A stretch of 64,000 bases of DNA from Dipylidium caninum (GCA_017562135.1 QEYB01001522.1:744001-808000); one strand, 5' to 3'; numbered from the stretch's first letter, positions 1 to 14,900 are shown. The notes: generated by a model from the letters alone, not told the origin. A program made the numbers and translations.

Positions 1-87
1 GAAACGGAAATGATAAATAAAGGTATTATAAGCATGTTAGTCTTACTAACCCAGAAAGGCAAGTCTAAACACAAAGTACAAAAAGCA

Positions 88-910
88 TTTATTTGCACAA
101 CCGCTGAACGAACTGGATCAAGATCTAATTGCTAACCGTTTTAACGCGCCCGCGCACGTGAAGAGTTTTTGGGTGCGTGTGCATCCCAATTTTGGGTTTG
201 ATGCTCCGCACTCCCTGGGGAGGGGGGTCATAAGTCAGTAGGGCGGGAGGGAGGCAGAGGGCAGCTTGAAGATGACTATTCAGGTTTACAGTTAGCAGAG
301 GAGAGGAGAGTGAGGAGAATAATAAATCAATGCGGAAGAAAACAGAAAACCTAGCGTCACGCGGCTGCAGGAGTCAGGAATGCTAACAATCGAAGGGCAC
401 CAGGAGGCACATGAAGAGACTAGTGTTATAGCTTACATACACTTAATTATAAAATAATAGCTATCGTTAGAGTGCGTGTTTTCGTATTATTGGGATGCAG
501 GTCTAATCACAAGTTTGTAGTGGACGAGGCGTGTGGTTAAGAGTGTGCGGTGCTAAAGCGTGTGTGCATGTGTCGCGGGGTGGTTTTACAACGAGTCTCT
601 TTTTAGCCATATTCTAACGAATATTTGTCTACTGAATGTGTAGGTGTGGTTTTTCTCCTCTGGAAGATTTATAAAAATAGAAACTTTCAAAATAAATGGA
701 CCGAAGGAAGGTAGGTGGTTGAGAGGGGACGGGGTCGATGAATGGGTTTGACGGGTCTCCAAATTCAACAAATCTCATCTATGCACGAATGCCGCGGCAG
801 GTTGATCGGTAATTCATTCTTCATTATCAAAAATTCGCTCTTTACCGTTTTCAGTCTTGATGTAAAAGTAGTTGGAAGGTTGGATGTGGACAAGAGGGGG
901 AGTTAAGTTA
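88..910 (-). other. 3' UTR and probable poly(A) signal of the ADAMTS gene
   Basis: No exon is recognised beyond the stop codon at 911. On the minus strand a canonical AATAAA lies at 93-88, about 820 bases after the stop. It is the best poly(A) signal candidate. The interval is moderately GC-rich (a polypurine patch near 240-315) and holds no convincing reading frame. The short frame at 586-771 has no family features. Confidence 0.4.
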
Positions 911-2920
911 TCACCTTTCCGAAGTGTCTTCCGCTTCCAGTTTCAACAGCGGATCGGGCCAGCAACCACCACAGTCCCCGCCACAAGACCCCATAATAAT
1001 CACTGATCCCTATATAATGTTGGGATTTGAAAGGATAATTTATCTAGCAAGAATTCAAACGAATAGACATTGAAAGGGCGGGTAGTTTTGTTATCCTTCT
1101 AGGGGACGAAGGGAGGCATTTCTGAAAAAGCCAATATGAGGTGTCTTTACACAATCGGTGCCAGCCCGTAGCTTACGGCTATCAGAGAGAATTATGCGGT
1201 AGTTCTCTCGATGTGGGTGCGGTGAAGTTGCGATACTTACCTCTACTCGTGCCACATGGCCAAATGACCGCGGTCTGGAAGCTCGCCACTGGGTTTCTTT
1301 TGACACCACAAAGCCGGTGCCCTCAAGGTTGATCACAAATTTGCCCTAAATGTCGAACGTAAAAGATCCTGTCTCAAAATCGCACAGTCGGTATAGGGTC
1401 ATAAGTGAGGTAGCGTGGTGTGAAGGTGGCACTTACTAACTGACAAGTACCTCGAGAGCAAGACTTTGCGGATGCGTAGGGCACGAATTGCTTTCCCCAC
1501 GTATCGCTGAACCGGCCATCAAATACTGTAACCGGAACAAGGCCCAATTAAAAGAATCCCCTACGCTGAAACTTACGTTCAAAAATTTAAGCAAAGAAGG
1601 GGTAATGAAGGCTTAGTTGGAGCAAATGTTGGCTCACAACTGTCCACGCAATCGGCCGAATCAGCGAAAGCCCCTTCTCGTGACAATGCGAAATCGTTTA
1701 CTATACTCAAATCGATGACACCAAAATAAACATGCGAAATGACCATGCTTTTTGAATAATGAATAGTTAAGATCTTGAAGGTGTTTTTTCCTCATTCAGT
1801 GCTTTAAACGAAGAACAAAGTTGGTGTGGCACTTTTTAAATCTTCTTTTAATTTGAGAGACTTAGCAGAGTAGGGGGTTTACGTCCTGCACTACAGTGGG
1901 TGTCATCAGTAGTATTTACTGGCCAAAACGATCCTCGTAATGTAGGAGAAGGCTTGGGTACTCACTGTCTATGTGCAGGGAGTTGAGATTGATGCGTAGT
2001 TTCTTGAATATGGTAACGCTATCTGGGGAGAATTCGGAGAGTTGGTGCATTTGAAATTCGACCGACGTGTTGGAAGTCGCATTGGTATCCGTTACTCTTC
2101 CATTGTGGTAGATGTTTCCAGACGAGCAGTTTTGTTCGTTACTGTAAATTGTTTGTTAATAACTCTCATCATTAAATATTTCACAAACTTATGTTGGATG
2201 TGAAAGGTCTGTTTCTTTCAAGTCAACGTTTAACTAATATCCTTCGTAGTGAAAATAGGTAAAAGAGGCAAGGTCAGGCTGTGTAGAAAAATTGGACGAG
2301 CCCAAAAGTGTATTCTAAAGACATTTAGCTTAAAATCGTGTATGATTTTGCCACTTTTGAACCAAAAGGTGATGGTCTACGTTGTATCAAAGCCAAAAAC
2401 AGGTGCATCGCAGACATACATCTCAGCGATGTGGCGAATGGATGCATAGTTCACTTGGTGGAGTGGAAGATATTCTCGGGGATAAGACGATCCCATATCA
2501 CTGCAGTAGATCTTAAAGGATGGAAGACAATGGCAACTTAATTCCACGAGAAGCGGCTTTCAAGCCCGAAGCAATAACCAGAACTTTGACAATTCTCTAG
2601 GCTATCAACAAAGTGGAAGAAAAGTGCCAAGGACGTGTTAGTAAAGCGCAAATGACTTTTCTGGAACTCACCACAAATGGTAGAAACCAGATGAGGGAAG
2701 TCAACGAGTACCAATAATAATTGTTCAAGTAAGGAATCTCTGCATTGCGCATAACCATTTTCGTCATTCCGAAAGAAGTGTGACATTACGAACACAAAAG
2801 AATCTTAAATAGATAGCAAAAAACTCACCTTAACCACTTGCCGGTGCACAGCGAGGTCGTACAAGCCGTCCATTGAGGAGGAATGACGCTGCTTCTGATC
2901 CCAACAACTGATAGGGAAGT
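911..2920 (-). CDS. gon-1: GON domain and stop codon of the ADAMTS gene (about six exons)
   Basis: The exons are 2920-2829, 2511-2420, 2141-1966, about 1700-1638, 1345-1241 and 1009-911. They give [15 protein letters not shown] joined to IYCSDM and REYLPL, then NEQNCSSG and [14 protein letters not shown], then [17 protein letters not shown]. After these come [20 protein letters not shown] and [18 protein letters not shown], ending in TGA at 913-911. These match GON landmarks: DG.Y.L....KIYC, EYI.L, F.KIR.D, F.INL.GTGF.....W, and a Cys-Gly-rich end. The domain is confined to GON-1/ADAMTS9/20 and has been tied to secretory transport. The junction near 1638 to 1345 does not keep phase, so a small exon may be missing. 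Confidence 0.85.
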
Positions 2921-5900
2921 CTGGACCAGAAACGACAATGAGAAATAAATATTGTCATCTGAGTGTCTTTCCCTAGTGTTTTTACTGTGGCAGGTCTGAC
3001 TGTTTCCAAATAGGTGAAGAAGATGGACAGATACCAGGATTTATGGCTGCTCACTAATATGCAGCCATTAATTAACATAATTTACTTTGTTTCTTGGTTG
3101 TAAGACTATAGAATTCATTACCACGTAGGTCCTTCACTGCCACGAAGGCATGTCTGTTGAGAGTGTGGGGAGCGAGCGAGCACGCGCTCCTCCCACAATG
3201 TCGCGTCTGAGATCGTGCCCGACGGTTTCCAAATTTCAACCGGCCAAGTACATCACAAAAACCATGCGCGCCGTGATCTCCCTTGCATTTTGCTATTTTC
3301 ATTCCGTAGATTGTCAAATATATATCCGTAAGCACGCGAGTTTTGGGAGAACTGCTTCAAGTAGACATTTCAAAGCATTTTACTTAACGCGAACGTTGCA
3401 AATTTTATCTTTCAGACGAATGTTCTAATCCAGTTAATAGTTCATTCTGTTAAATTCTTGAGCATGGAGCTCACCGTCGAAAGTCTTCTTATTGTGTGGA
3501 GTATACGAAGTAACGCATTAGGGCGCAAGCCTCAACACACCCAATTGTCATCAAGAAAAGCATTCCCATGGGAATTTGCTGTGTCAGTAAATTCTCGTGA
3601 TACGGTAGCGGGGGTTTTGCGTCACTAAACTCCACAGCTGACCTTATGTAGAAGTAACGACGGGTGGAAGGAGGTGGCAAACATTGAGCAACGTTTGAAT
3701 TCTTGTGCCATTACGAGAATACGAGGACAATTCGTAACGGAGGCTGTCATTTTAAAGCTTGTCTGTCTCTCTGTCTGTCTGTCTGTTTGTCTGTCTTTAA
3801 TGTCAGGGTATTGGAGAACTCATCTGACACCGCGACACATAAAAGCAGTTTACGTTCATAGCACAAAGAATTGTACACCTACACAACGTCCACACTCCGG
3901 TACCTGTCTTAATGCCAGGATGATCAAGCATGTGAGGAATAATTTAAAGGATCACATTGAAAAAGTCAAAAACTTCACGATGTTTCATGGGATTCATATA
4001 CATGAACCTTCCTTACCCAGGCAGGTATCAGGGCAGCTGCCCCATGAGGCTGGACGCAAATGAACCTGACAAAGGTGATCCGCGTACTCTTCGCCAAGGT
4101 CATCCACACACCGAACATTCCTGTACCTTGAGCGCTTCCAGCATGCAGGAGGGCACTACGGAAATCAAATTCAACCAGTTAGCGGCTGAGGGCGAAGAGA
4201 ATCGTGCTGAATCATAGCAGTCTCACTGTGGTCCAGCTGTCTGTGCGCCAGCGATAGGTCTTGCAGTCCATCAAAGTGCAAGGAATTCTTTTGAGCGGCT
4301 TTCGGGAGTAAGCGCACTCTTTCGGGTCAACTTGTTGGAAAGTGGGTGTGAGACACTGGAGTTCTCTTTGCTGATACCCACGGTCACAATTGTTGGCTTT
4401 ACACTAGGAAATGGGATACTTCGAGTAATAAATGTAATCCACGTTAACTCGTAATGCATCTTGCTCAAACGTCACAAGCAGTAGACTTACTGCAGAGGAG
4501 ACGACTGGCCACCAGAAGGGTCTGTTTTCCTGACATGGTTCGAGCTGGCACTCCGTTTTATCAACGGGTCGAGGTTCTAAACACCGTATCGCACCGAAAT
4601 AACCACTGGGCCTTGCAGTGTAGTGCCGTCTTCTAGATTCAAGATGGAACATACTTCGGTCACGAGACACTCTGCTCAAGACGTATAGCACAGTGCCGTT
4701 AGGAAATCTGCAGTCTACGTGCCTGAAACGTCTGCCAGCTCCGCAAGTAGCTGAACACTATAAAAGACCAACTATTAAGCTCTTTTCTCCTCCAATATAA
4801 AAATATAGGAGTTAAAGAAGGAGACTTACGGATGACCAGGGACCTTGATACCAAAATGGGCAATCAGAAGACAATAAGCACGCGCGTTTATCTGCAGGTT
4901 TTGGCTGCGACTGGCATTCTGATGGATTTACCTCTTGCTCAATAATCATGCTGCTCACCTCCGGCGAGGCTTCGTTACTGTGCCAAGTGACGCTTTCTGG
5001 GGAGGTCGTTAACGGGATCTTCTGTTGAACGCATCGAATATACCGTTCTTGTGTGCCTGACTCACAGCTGCCTTTACACTAACAGAAGGGAAATTTGCGG
5101 TTACTTAAAGACTTCTAGGTGTTTTATGTCATTCTCATGTTGTGGACCCAAGGAGACCAGCTAATGTGACACCGAGATGGAGTATTCATACGGAAACGCT
5201 CAAACATGACAAGGCAATTTTCTCAAGTTGTTGCAGCAAGTCATTCTCAGTGAACGGAATTATTCTAGGTGGCACCGAACTCATTTAGCAGATGAACGGG
5301 GGGTGAAGATGTTCTACATAAGTTGGCGGGAATGAAGATTTTCGATAGGGTGGGTTCGGTAAGTCTCTATTACGGCGATGTATAGCACTGCTACTACGTC
5401 CAACCAGTTAAACCACTCGACTACGGACAAAGTCCCGAGGTTTCACAATGGAACAGGGTGGAAGCTCACCTCGGACCAGGTCCCAGGACTCCAACTGACG
5501 CAGGGTGGCGCCTCGCAGAGTCGCATATCAGCTGGTTGAAGAAGCCCCCTGGAGGCGCACTTTGACTCCGGTTCTTCTGCCACGATAGACTCTGTCGGAG
5601 AAGAGACATGACTCTGTCTTTCTATTAGTAGGCACCTAATGAGGCGTCGCTGGAAACCCACTCCACAGGTGGCCGAGCACTGAAATCCACATTTATGGAA
5701 AAGGTACTTTAAATGGAATTCGATGCTCCGAATGGTCTAAACGGCGCTTGAAACATCACCACAAAATGCGCGATTGTTAGGGCTAAATTAAGCAGGCCTT
5801 TTCTCACGTCAGAATCAGCATAAATCAAAGCTGCTATTCCCTCTACCGACAAGCCGTGATTAGTCTAGAGGAATACAAACTCGGGGATTGTCTTAAAAAT

Positions 5901-8900
5901 AGCCATCCTTGCGTAATTCGGGGTATACATGTACGCCTTTAATGGCGGAAAGCGGGCAGTTTAAAAGCCCATGCAGTGTATCATTAACATCATACCACTT
6001 TTAGTTATATTCGAACCAAATCCTTACACGATGCCAGGCAGCACCTGAGACAATGGAAGAGACCAGTTTAAAAGCATATGCTTTGAATTACATTGGCTCT
6101 CAGTTGCAAATGAGACCCGGCGCGAAAGGTTCAGGGCTCCGAGTAGTGATAAATTTGAGGGATGAAACCAGTCCCATCGCTGCCGAGCAGTGTGGATGCC
6201 TCTCTGTTGGGTAATCAAGTGCACAACAGTCTACAGAACTCCAAGCGGCTAGTCCGAATGTAGCACCAAAGGAACCAAACGTGAACGCATGTATGCTCAA
6301 AGTTTGTGCTTCTCGCCCGTAAAAGGAGGAGAATGGTTCGGACACTATGCATTAATAGCTCAATACGAGGGGGTACGAGTACTGCCTTGGCGGCATGACC
6401 ATAGTAAGACGCACGGGCACGAGGGAAATCTTACCGTTGACCAATCGCCAGCCACCCACTGCAAACTGCGGCTGCGACAAGGGGCGTTGGAGCAGGCCAG
6501 AATGAGGGGCTCCCCGGGTGTGAAGGCGAGGGGGCGAAAGTGGGGCGCGCGCTGGAGGGCCTCATGCTCCTCTGGCGAGTCGCTCTCCACAATGTACACT
6601 GTCGGTTCCTCTCGTCTGCTGTCAATTTGGAGGGAAACCTTAGAACTCAGTCGGTAGAGACACTCGCTTTCATCCAGTGGTGTCAAAGTGACTCCTGCAT
6701 CTCGAGAGATACTTGCTTGTTCGCAAGCCAGCCTTCCTATGCGCTGACCTGTTCCACAAGTGGTTGAGCACTGTAATGTCAGAAACGTTTTTGAAAATTC
6801 TATTCATAGCCATAAAGTGATATGTCAACCAGATAATGAACTGAATGGCTGTGGGCAAAATGTTAGTGGGAGCGATTAAATTTATCTCCCTCCAGATTGA
6901 TACAAATAGTATGTGTAAGGTTTGCTGAGCTTAAAAATGAATCATAAATGCGTACACTGTGTCTCCTCTTTTTACCATGGCTAAATACCCAGTTCTTAAA
7001 GTAATTAAATGACTTTGCCTAAGCGCCTTACAGAGAAGAAGTGAATTTGCCCATATTTCCTTTGAGTGAGTGTAATGGTCACATGGCAAAATAAATCCAT
7101 GTTGGTCAGTAAGATGGTAACAACCCAAGGATGCCTGTGTTTCTCCAGCACTACTTCGTGAACTGTCAGCCCGGACTAGGAACCAAACCCCCAAGCACTG
7201 CCGAACAAACATGAAAAACCTCTTCAGAAGCATCAATTGCACCAGAAGAAGGCGTGTTGCGTTAATAAAATAATTTCCTTCATATAATAGAGAGGAGAAA
7301 AAGGCAGCTCATTAACTAACTTTAGTCTGAGGATGATTTACTCGTTAAAGACATGAGTTTGCGTAGATGCGTCGGCGGCATTGGGAAGCAATTCTTGATG
7401 TACCCATGAAGTTTAATATGATAAAAAGACGATAAATGCTACTTCGAAAAACCTAGACTGCGATATTTGTAACACGGGAGTCTGATTTGCTGCTCTCAAA
7501 AAATATCAAGAAGAACAAAAAGTGATTTTAAGGGAAATGATGGCAAGTTTGGTGTCGCTTTTTGCTCTCTTTCAAAGCCATGTTGCTTCGTAATGGTGGA
7601 GAAAAGAGAATTAGACAATAATGTTGCCCTAGTAAACAGAAAACTGAATATCTCTTCTGGGTCATTATAAATTCCAAGATAAAAGAGCTGTCCTGGTAAA
7701 GCAAAGATGTTCTTGTCATTCAAATTATTACATTAACGAGCAAAAATGAATTTCAATTGCCTGTGAAAAGTAAACGGTTGTCCACCGATAGCAGGTGAAT
7801 TCTGCGATGCACGCCTGTCGCTCTGAAGGCTTCAACGCGTGTGTCCGTTCGCAGTAATGTTCTGGGGCGTCGTGTTGAACAGCCTCACCGGCAGTAGAGT
7901 GAACCACACACTTCGAGACTCGAGTTTGGAAACCGGTGAAGACAGTGTCGTTCGGTAAGCTTTGGTGGTCCCCGTCAAGATGGCGCCTCAGGGTAGATTG
8001 ACAGAGTCCTCCCATGTCATTATTTGAGGCTGTCAAACGGCATTCGGACCATGGAGTTGTAACCCATGAGAACTGACCTCCACAATCACCCACTTCAAAG
8101 CATTCGGCCGATTCGGTCCCCACATACCCGTCCAACCCATCGAGAGCGCCCGTGGCAGGCGCAGAAAGGTGCTGTAAGCACTCAGTGAGCGGCCAGTGGT
8201 TGCCTATGTCGTCAACGCACGTCACACTTCGCTGCTTTTTCCCCGTACCACAGCGCTCAGAACACTTGAGGAAACAATGCATCAGTAGCAGTGAGATCAG
8301 ACACACACTTTAACACTCATACATAGACAGGCAAAAGTTAACCCACCTCATACCAGTCGGAGAATACCCATTGAAGGGGCCTACAATCTCCGGTGCAGCG
8401 TTTGATCACTACTCTATCTTCCGGGGGCTCACCGAGTTCGGCTTTGATGCAGGCATAGGCGCCGAGGGGACTTTCCCGCCAGACAGTATGGGGCGGATCC
8501 CTTTTGTGGACCTTCGCTTCGCAAAGGGCAGTGAAGCGCACCTCCGTCAGCCCTTCTCCACACCGCACTGAACAGGCGGATCTGGTGGTGGTGTAGTCGG
8601 AGGTGTTCACTTGCCTCCACGACCATCGCACTCCGCAATAATCAGCACAGTTACGTTTTACCGGCGCGGGCCGCGAACTCTCGCCGCAGTAGCGTGAGGG
8701 TAGCTGACGCAGTGGGTGCAGTCCGTAGCGATTAGCTGCCTCCTGACTGCTGAACGCAGGATAACAGGAGGCGTGGCTCTCCACGGTACCTTCAACAGAG
8801 AACCGATGGTGGCCGTCAGTTGAGGTTACTTAGAGGGGATCACCCAGTCAACAGAACTACTTGGGGCGTTTGTGTCAACTATGGAGGATGGTGTATTCTT

Positions 8901-11900
8901 ACGGGGAAAGGTCAATGAATATGAGTCAGGCACCCAACCAAAAAGTGGCGCAAGCGAATTCCTCTGCCACCACTTTGCACTTCCAAGGTTTCGCGGACAG
9001 ATGTTGGAGGTGTCATCTCTTATTGGTGACTTGAAAACAGGCGCAACTATGATATGATCTCACTTAAGAGATGTATTTTTGCAAGTCTTAAAAAAGAGCT
9101 ATAATCGTTTGCCGCTGGTGACAAGTCGGTGTAAGTTTTGATGATTTCGAGAGCTTTAGAAGTGTAAAAAATAGAACTAGGCTATCAATTTCTATATTCA
9201 CTAATTTTCTCACTCTTCACTGACATTCACTTTGCTTTAGCGCTCCTGAAAGAGGTGCATTTCCGCCCTTTGTCGAAATACCATAGAGTGATATATCCGA
9301 AAAGATCACAAAACCTTTTGCCGTCCTTAAAAATATAATTGTGACAAAAATGCAAATTAAGTGACGTTGAATCAAACAGTGGAAAGTGATTGCAGAACTT
9401 GGAGCTATGCGTGCAGAAGCCTGGAGATAGAGGAGGAAAATAATTGCTAATTCAACACGTTTCACCCCATTTGACTGCCATATGCACTGCATCTAAGTAA
9501 GATATGGGCGCAAAGAGTATGCCAGACTCACCGGAGCAGCTAGTGCATTCTTTAGGAACCTCATCCATCTTCCACTCGAAGCGAATTGGCTCCTCAGCAG
9601 CCCTCGAAGAGTAGTCAGGCTTAGGCAATCCCAGGAGTGGACTAGACTCCACACTTTCGTCGTTGGTGGCTTCGAATGCGCCCTCCTTGCGAGAAGATCG
9701 GAAGAATCGAAGCACCGGGTCGAGGTGGTGATGTCCCATTAAGTCTGCAGGATCAAAGCGCAGGTGGCCGCTAGCCTCTTTACTCACGTAATAGGTGTAC
9801 TCCACGTCAGGAAGGGGCAAGTCCGTGTTTTTATTTTCAACTTTTATCTACAAAAATGGCAGCGTAGCACAAGAGTATATACATCCGAAAGTGTCCATCC
9901 TTATCCAAAGTAGAGACATGTCTGTACATGGTGAAAAATTATTCTCTTATCCTTTTTCTGGGTGAAATAGGCCTTTAGACAAGAAAATAATGGTATTTGT
10001 GTCGGTTTAAAGCTACCTGCAAGAGCAGAATCCAAAACTTTGTGTTTGCGTGAGAGGAAAAAGTGAACCATCGGAAGTGAGGTGGACAGCATCACCTCTC
10101 AATATCTTTTTGAGAAAGTGGGGATCCATGGTATGACAGTGGCCACAGCGGGCAAGTTGGGCTCTTTCCCACTTACACTCCCTTACAGGGCACAAAGTTA
10201 ACTCCGCAGTGTGGAGAGTCGCGGCCATTAGTGGTGTGCAAGTGTAGATAAACACTGGCCACATTCAGGCAGCCCACGAGTCTGTTATGGCATCAGAACT
10301 TTCTGAACTGCTGGACGCGGTAAAAGGAGTCGTCAGGATTTACAAAACCCTCGCGTCACTACATCTGGCATTCTATTCTGAGGGCAAAGGGGGTCAGCCT
10401 TTATTTATCGCCCAATGCCCGCACCTGAGAGCAGTGTGTCAATGTCCGGTGTTGTGGGGTAGTCGTTTTAAAGGCCAGTCGCTACAGTCTATAACCTAAC
10501 GCTTGCGATTCCATACCCGCGTGGTCTGAGAAAAAATGTGCTGAAGTGCATAATAGTGGGACAAAGTCGTGATCTCACAAGATAGCGTCTAGGGTTTGGC
10601 ACTATAAGGTGAAAAACATTAACATTGGTCGGAGTGCGTGTCTGTGTATGTGCGCAAATTTTAACTTTTTCGGTGGAATTCGCGGACGAGCCTGGACTAA
10701 ATTTAGCCCCTCCATATCGCCGCTTTCACAGCCTTTCGTGCGTTCGAATGGCATAAAAAAATTGAGAACTGAATGTCACCTGGCAGCAACCAGCGTAGTC
10801 TTTAACAAGCCACCGGTGTTAGCAGCCAGGCAGACATCGCCAAAAATCTCCTAGCGGATTTGCGTATTATTTTCTCATTCAATTTGGTTCAGAAGGTCAC
10901 TGAGACATTTTCGAGGTGCAATTGATGTATGGCCGACCAAATAATGGCCCGCATACCTCGACCGACTACCTTCAGTTGGGATTCAATTGAAATTCATCAA
11001 ATAAAACCTTGTTTTATTGAAAAAATTAACACAGATAATGAATGCTTACCAATATGTTGACATTTTTGTTTATTTTGCCTTTGATGTGCACTATTTCTTC
11101 CTTTTCTCGGCTGCCACTGTAGTATAGCTCGGCTCCTGCGAACGGCTCTCGTGTTTCGCCTCGACGAATCTGAACCCTAAACTCCTCGGATATCACTTAA
11201 AACGGAAAAGCATTCCTTAACGGTTTGTGGGAATCGAAATCATGTGCTAGAAAGTCCTACATTTCGCTTCGAATACCTCAAGCTTGGATTTAAAAACAAA
11301 CATAATGTGGAAACGCATTGACGGACAATTTTCCTCTACTCATTCAAAAAATTCCCTAATGCGGTAATAAAGTGGAGGTGTAATAAATTCTTTGCTGTTT
11401 TAATAGCGAGATCGAATTGCTTCCTTGCTGAAAAGGACAAACCAACCATCAATAGACGAACGCCAGTTGTAGTTAAATAATTGCAATGGTATAAAGAACA
11501 TGAATTTAAAAAGACCTTTATCAAACCATAAGCCACTGAGATTTGTCCTAAATTATTTTCCAATGTCTAAAAACCGTGGCATGGGCATATGTGCGTGATG
11601 CTTTGGGCATTGGAAGAATGTTAGGCCATAGAGAGAGCTATTCCAGCCTTACATAGCATGAAGTCGTCATATGTGTCGGCGGAATAGGGTGTCGACCTCC
11701 TCGAGACCTTTTTGATGTACATGTTCGTAACTCCTTGCGGGATTTCCACAGCAATGGTCAGTCCTGAAAGCAGTCCCGAGAAAGAATGGCGGCTTAAGAG
11801 AGGGGAAGGAATCTCTCCCTCCAGGTGGAAAATTAAGTGAAGATGGCTCAATTGGTGGACTTTGAGAATATTCGAAGAGTGAAGCCTTAACTGCTCGAGA

Positions 11901-14900
11901 TGGACATGAAACAGCAGTAATTCGCAGTCACGTGTTCTGCACTCTTACTCACATCTACAACAAGTAGGCTAGTAGTGAAGTCCGCTCAGAACTGTTAATT
12001 ATTTGTTGATGACTGTGATGGGGAAAGAGAGACAGTTTGGCTTACCGACAGGTTTCACACCGGGGGCAAGTGCATCTGAGTGGTGGAATTCACCACTGAC
12101 CGCATAGCAAGTGGTGTTGTCGCCACCACAGACATTGCAGTTATCCCTTTGCATTCGCGAGCCAAGGACCCTGTCGCACCCAGCTGGCTATGGAAGAGAC
12201 AGAGTATCCAGACTACGCTTACACATCACCTTGCAAAAGGTCACTTTCAGAATAACTGAAATTGGTCAGACGCTGAGTGGAGTTTCATGGTGGGAACTTG
12301 CAAGAAATGGCTTGCCATCACACTTGTTTGTTCAGAGTCATAGCCGTCCACAGCATCGCCCATTCAAGTACGACCAAAGGGGACATAAATTTTAATGCAT
12401 ACAGACATATGTTTAAGCTGAAAAGGTCCTTCAATTATGCAGAATTGTTTAACCTTCTCTATGACATTTTTGGTGTTTCATTATAAGAGGTGACAATCGA
12501 GGCCCTTCGAATTGCAGGAATTTCGAAAAGCGGCCTACCCAGCATTTCTCCTTGATGCAGATGTCGGTCCCAGGGGCGTAGCAGGGGATGCCATCGGGGA
12601 GGGTTTCGTTGTGTGCGACCTCGGTGGACCCGTCGAGGCAGATAAGTTTGCAGGCGTCTGCACGACCAACTTGGAGAAAAGTCAGAAAACCCATAATATC
12701 GGCGATTGAAAGGACAAGGCTTTCTGTACTATTAGATTGGAGAAACCTCCTGTCGACTTCGCATGGGCCACCTACTAATAATGAGCTTTCACGTAAAAGC
12801 CCCTTGGTCTCCTTGCTGATGAATAAGGTAACCGTTTTATAAGAAAATAATGCTCTGTTTTTGATTTAAAATAGATCGGAAATAATTTTTAAAAAAACTG
12901 ACTTGAACTCCTAATCTTCTGGGATTTGTTAAAAAGAATAACAAGTCCAAATTGAATGAAGATACCACTCCTCTTGGAGGAAAGGTTTGGGAGTCCCCAT
13001 CGTGCCAAATACACAAATTCGTTATTAGGACAGGCCCTACCAAATTCTGTTATATATTTTCACGGTCAAATTCAACTTCACTTAGGAAACTCCACGCTGG
13101 ACGTTGCGTAACTTTACAAGTCTTTATCAAGCACACTCCCCGATGTTGAGAAACGTATGGACGGGTACTGGAAAACAAGTTTGGCTTCTTCACCCAGTCA
13201 GGTAGTGGTATCGCTGTTTATTTTAGTATAACAGACTAGGGATTGCGTTTCAAAATTCAAACTGCCTAATAGTGCAAAGAATTCGTAAAAAGCAAGAAGA
13301 CAGCCAGCAGACAACAGCACAGGCTATCAGAACGTTTACGCTGACCAGGCAAAATTCATGTGAAATCCAATTCAGGTTGCTTTCTAGCCTTATAAAAATA
13401 GAAATCAACCGTGAATTCTTGTTGGTAACTCACTGCTTGGCTTGTAAGCTTGCAGATGCCTACTCAGCTTTCGTCCTACTTTATCACAGAGGTCTTGACG
13501 AATATCCACCGCCTCTGGACAATTCTGAGAAGAAAAAATAATGAAAGCTGAGAAGTCGTAACTTGTATACACCTGGCCAAAGTGGAGAAGCATCAAGGAA
13601 ATGCTCGGCAAGTTTGATTCAACCGACGAAACCAACCTGGACATTGCAGGATCGGACGCGTACATTTGTTCCAAGGCAGTGTTGGCCGCCATTCTTGGGC
13701 CTAGATGCGAGAGAAGCAAGCTTAAGTGCCCTCGCTAGATTCTACTTCAGTTATCCGACCGAAGTCGACGCTAAGCTGCCCCTTCAAGTGACAAACATTG
13801 CCTTTATTCGATTAAATGCATACTCCCATGTCTCTATCATCATTGTTTGTGTGATGGCAACGTGTTTCCTTCATCCATCCACCATTCAATATCGAAGGGA
13901 GATGGGGAAAGAGCCCTTTTAGACACCCTTTATACAGCTCAACATTTTGTGGGGACGAAGTGTTATTTTGACGGATATAGTAATTAACATGACCATGATA
14001 ACCACGTTCTTCGGGGGTTTAAAATCGATTCTGTAAGAAAATTTACCAATAACAACTCACTCAGGACTGGTGCATTCACGGCGCGAGAATTGGACGCCGC
14101 CACCGCAGGATCGCGAGCAGGCACCCCACTCTTCCCAGGCGCTCCAACCGCCGTCGATCGGTGGAATAATTTCCCCTTTGGGTAGGCATTGTCCCAAAAC
14201 GCACCACTTGAAACAGACACAAGAGAAAATACAAACGTCCTTTTCACTCCGTTAAAGTGTGCGTGTGAGGTTCAGCTAACGTTATCTACCCGTTTATAGC
14301 CGCATCGCGAGCCTTCAGCCCATGGCGCCTCAACCGGAAGGCACATCCCACGTTGAACGTCGTAACACTGAAGTTGTTTACAGACCGGAGACTAAAGGAT
14401 GTTGATGGAAATGTTGGTAAGAAGGAGCAAATAGAGCAGTCAACTCGGTAGCAAGACCTGGTGGGCAAACTCACGCCTTGTCCGCAGAATCGGCCCTCGC
14501 GTTGCCTCAGTGCCAGAGCGCATTGTTCATTTAAAGTGAAACGCAGTCCTGGTTTGTGCTGCGCCGTATGCTGGGCCAACTGCTCTGGGGTAAAGACCGT
14601 CTTCGGTGAGTTTTGAGTTCGTAAACAGACAGAATCAGGGCGGCTGAAATGACCAATCAAAACATGTCATAGTCCACATAAAAATAGCTAGCACTACCCC
14701 ATTGATGGAGATCACTCATTGCATATGCCAAAAGAAAAGTTTGTATATTCACTGAAAAATCAGGTTATATTTGACCGAGTGATCCTCATTGGAGACTTAC
14801 GAAAGAAAAAATTGGATGTTTTGTCGGCTGCAAACAGACCAACGGAACGGATAAAGCTCAAAGTAGAGGATGCCAGACATGATTGTGTCGCGCTGGATAG

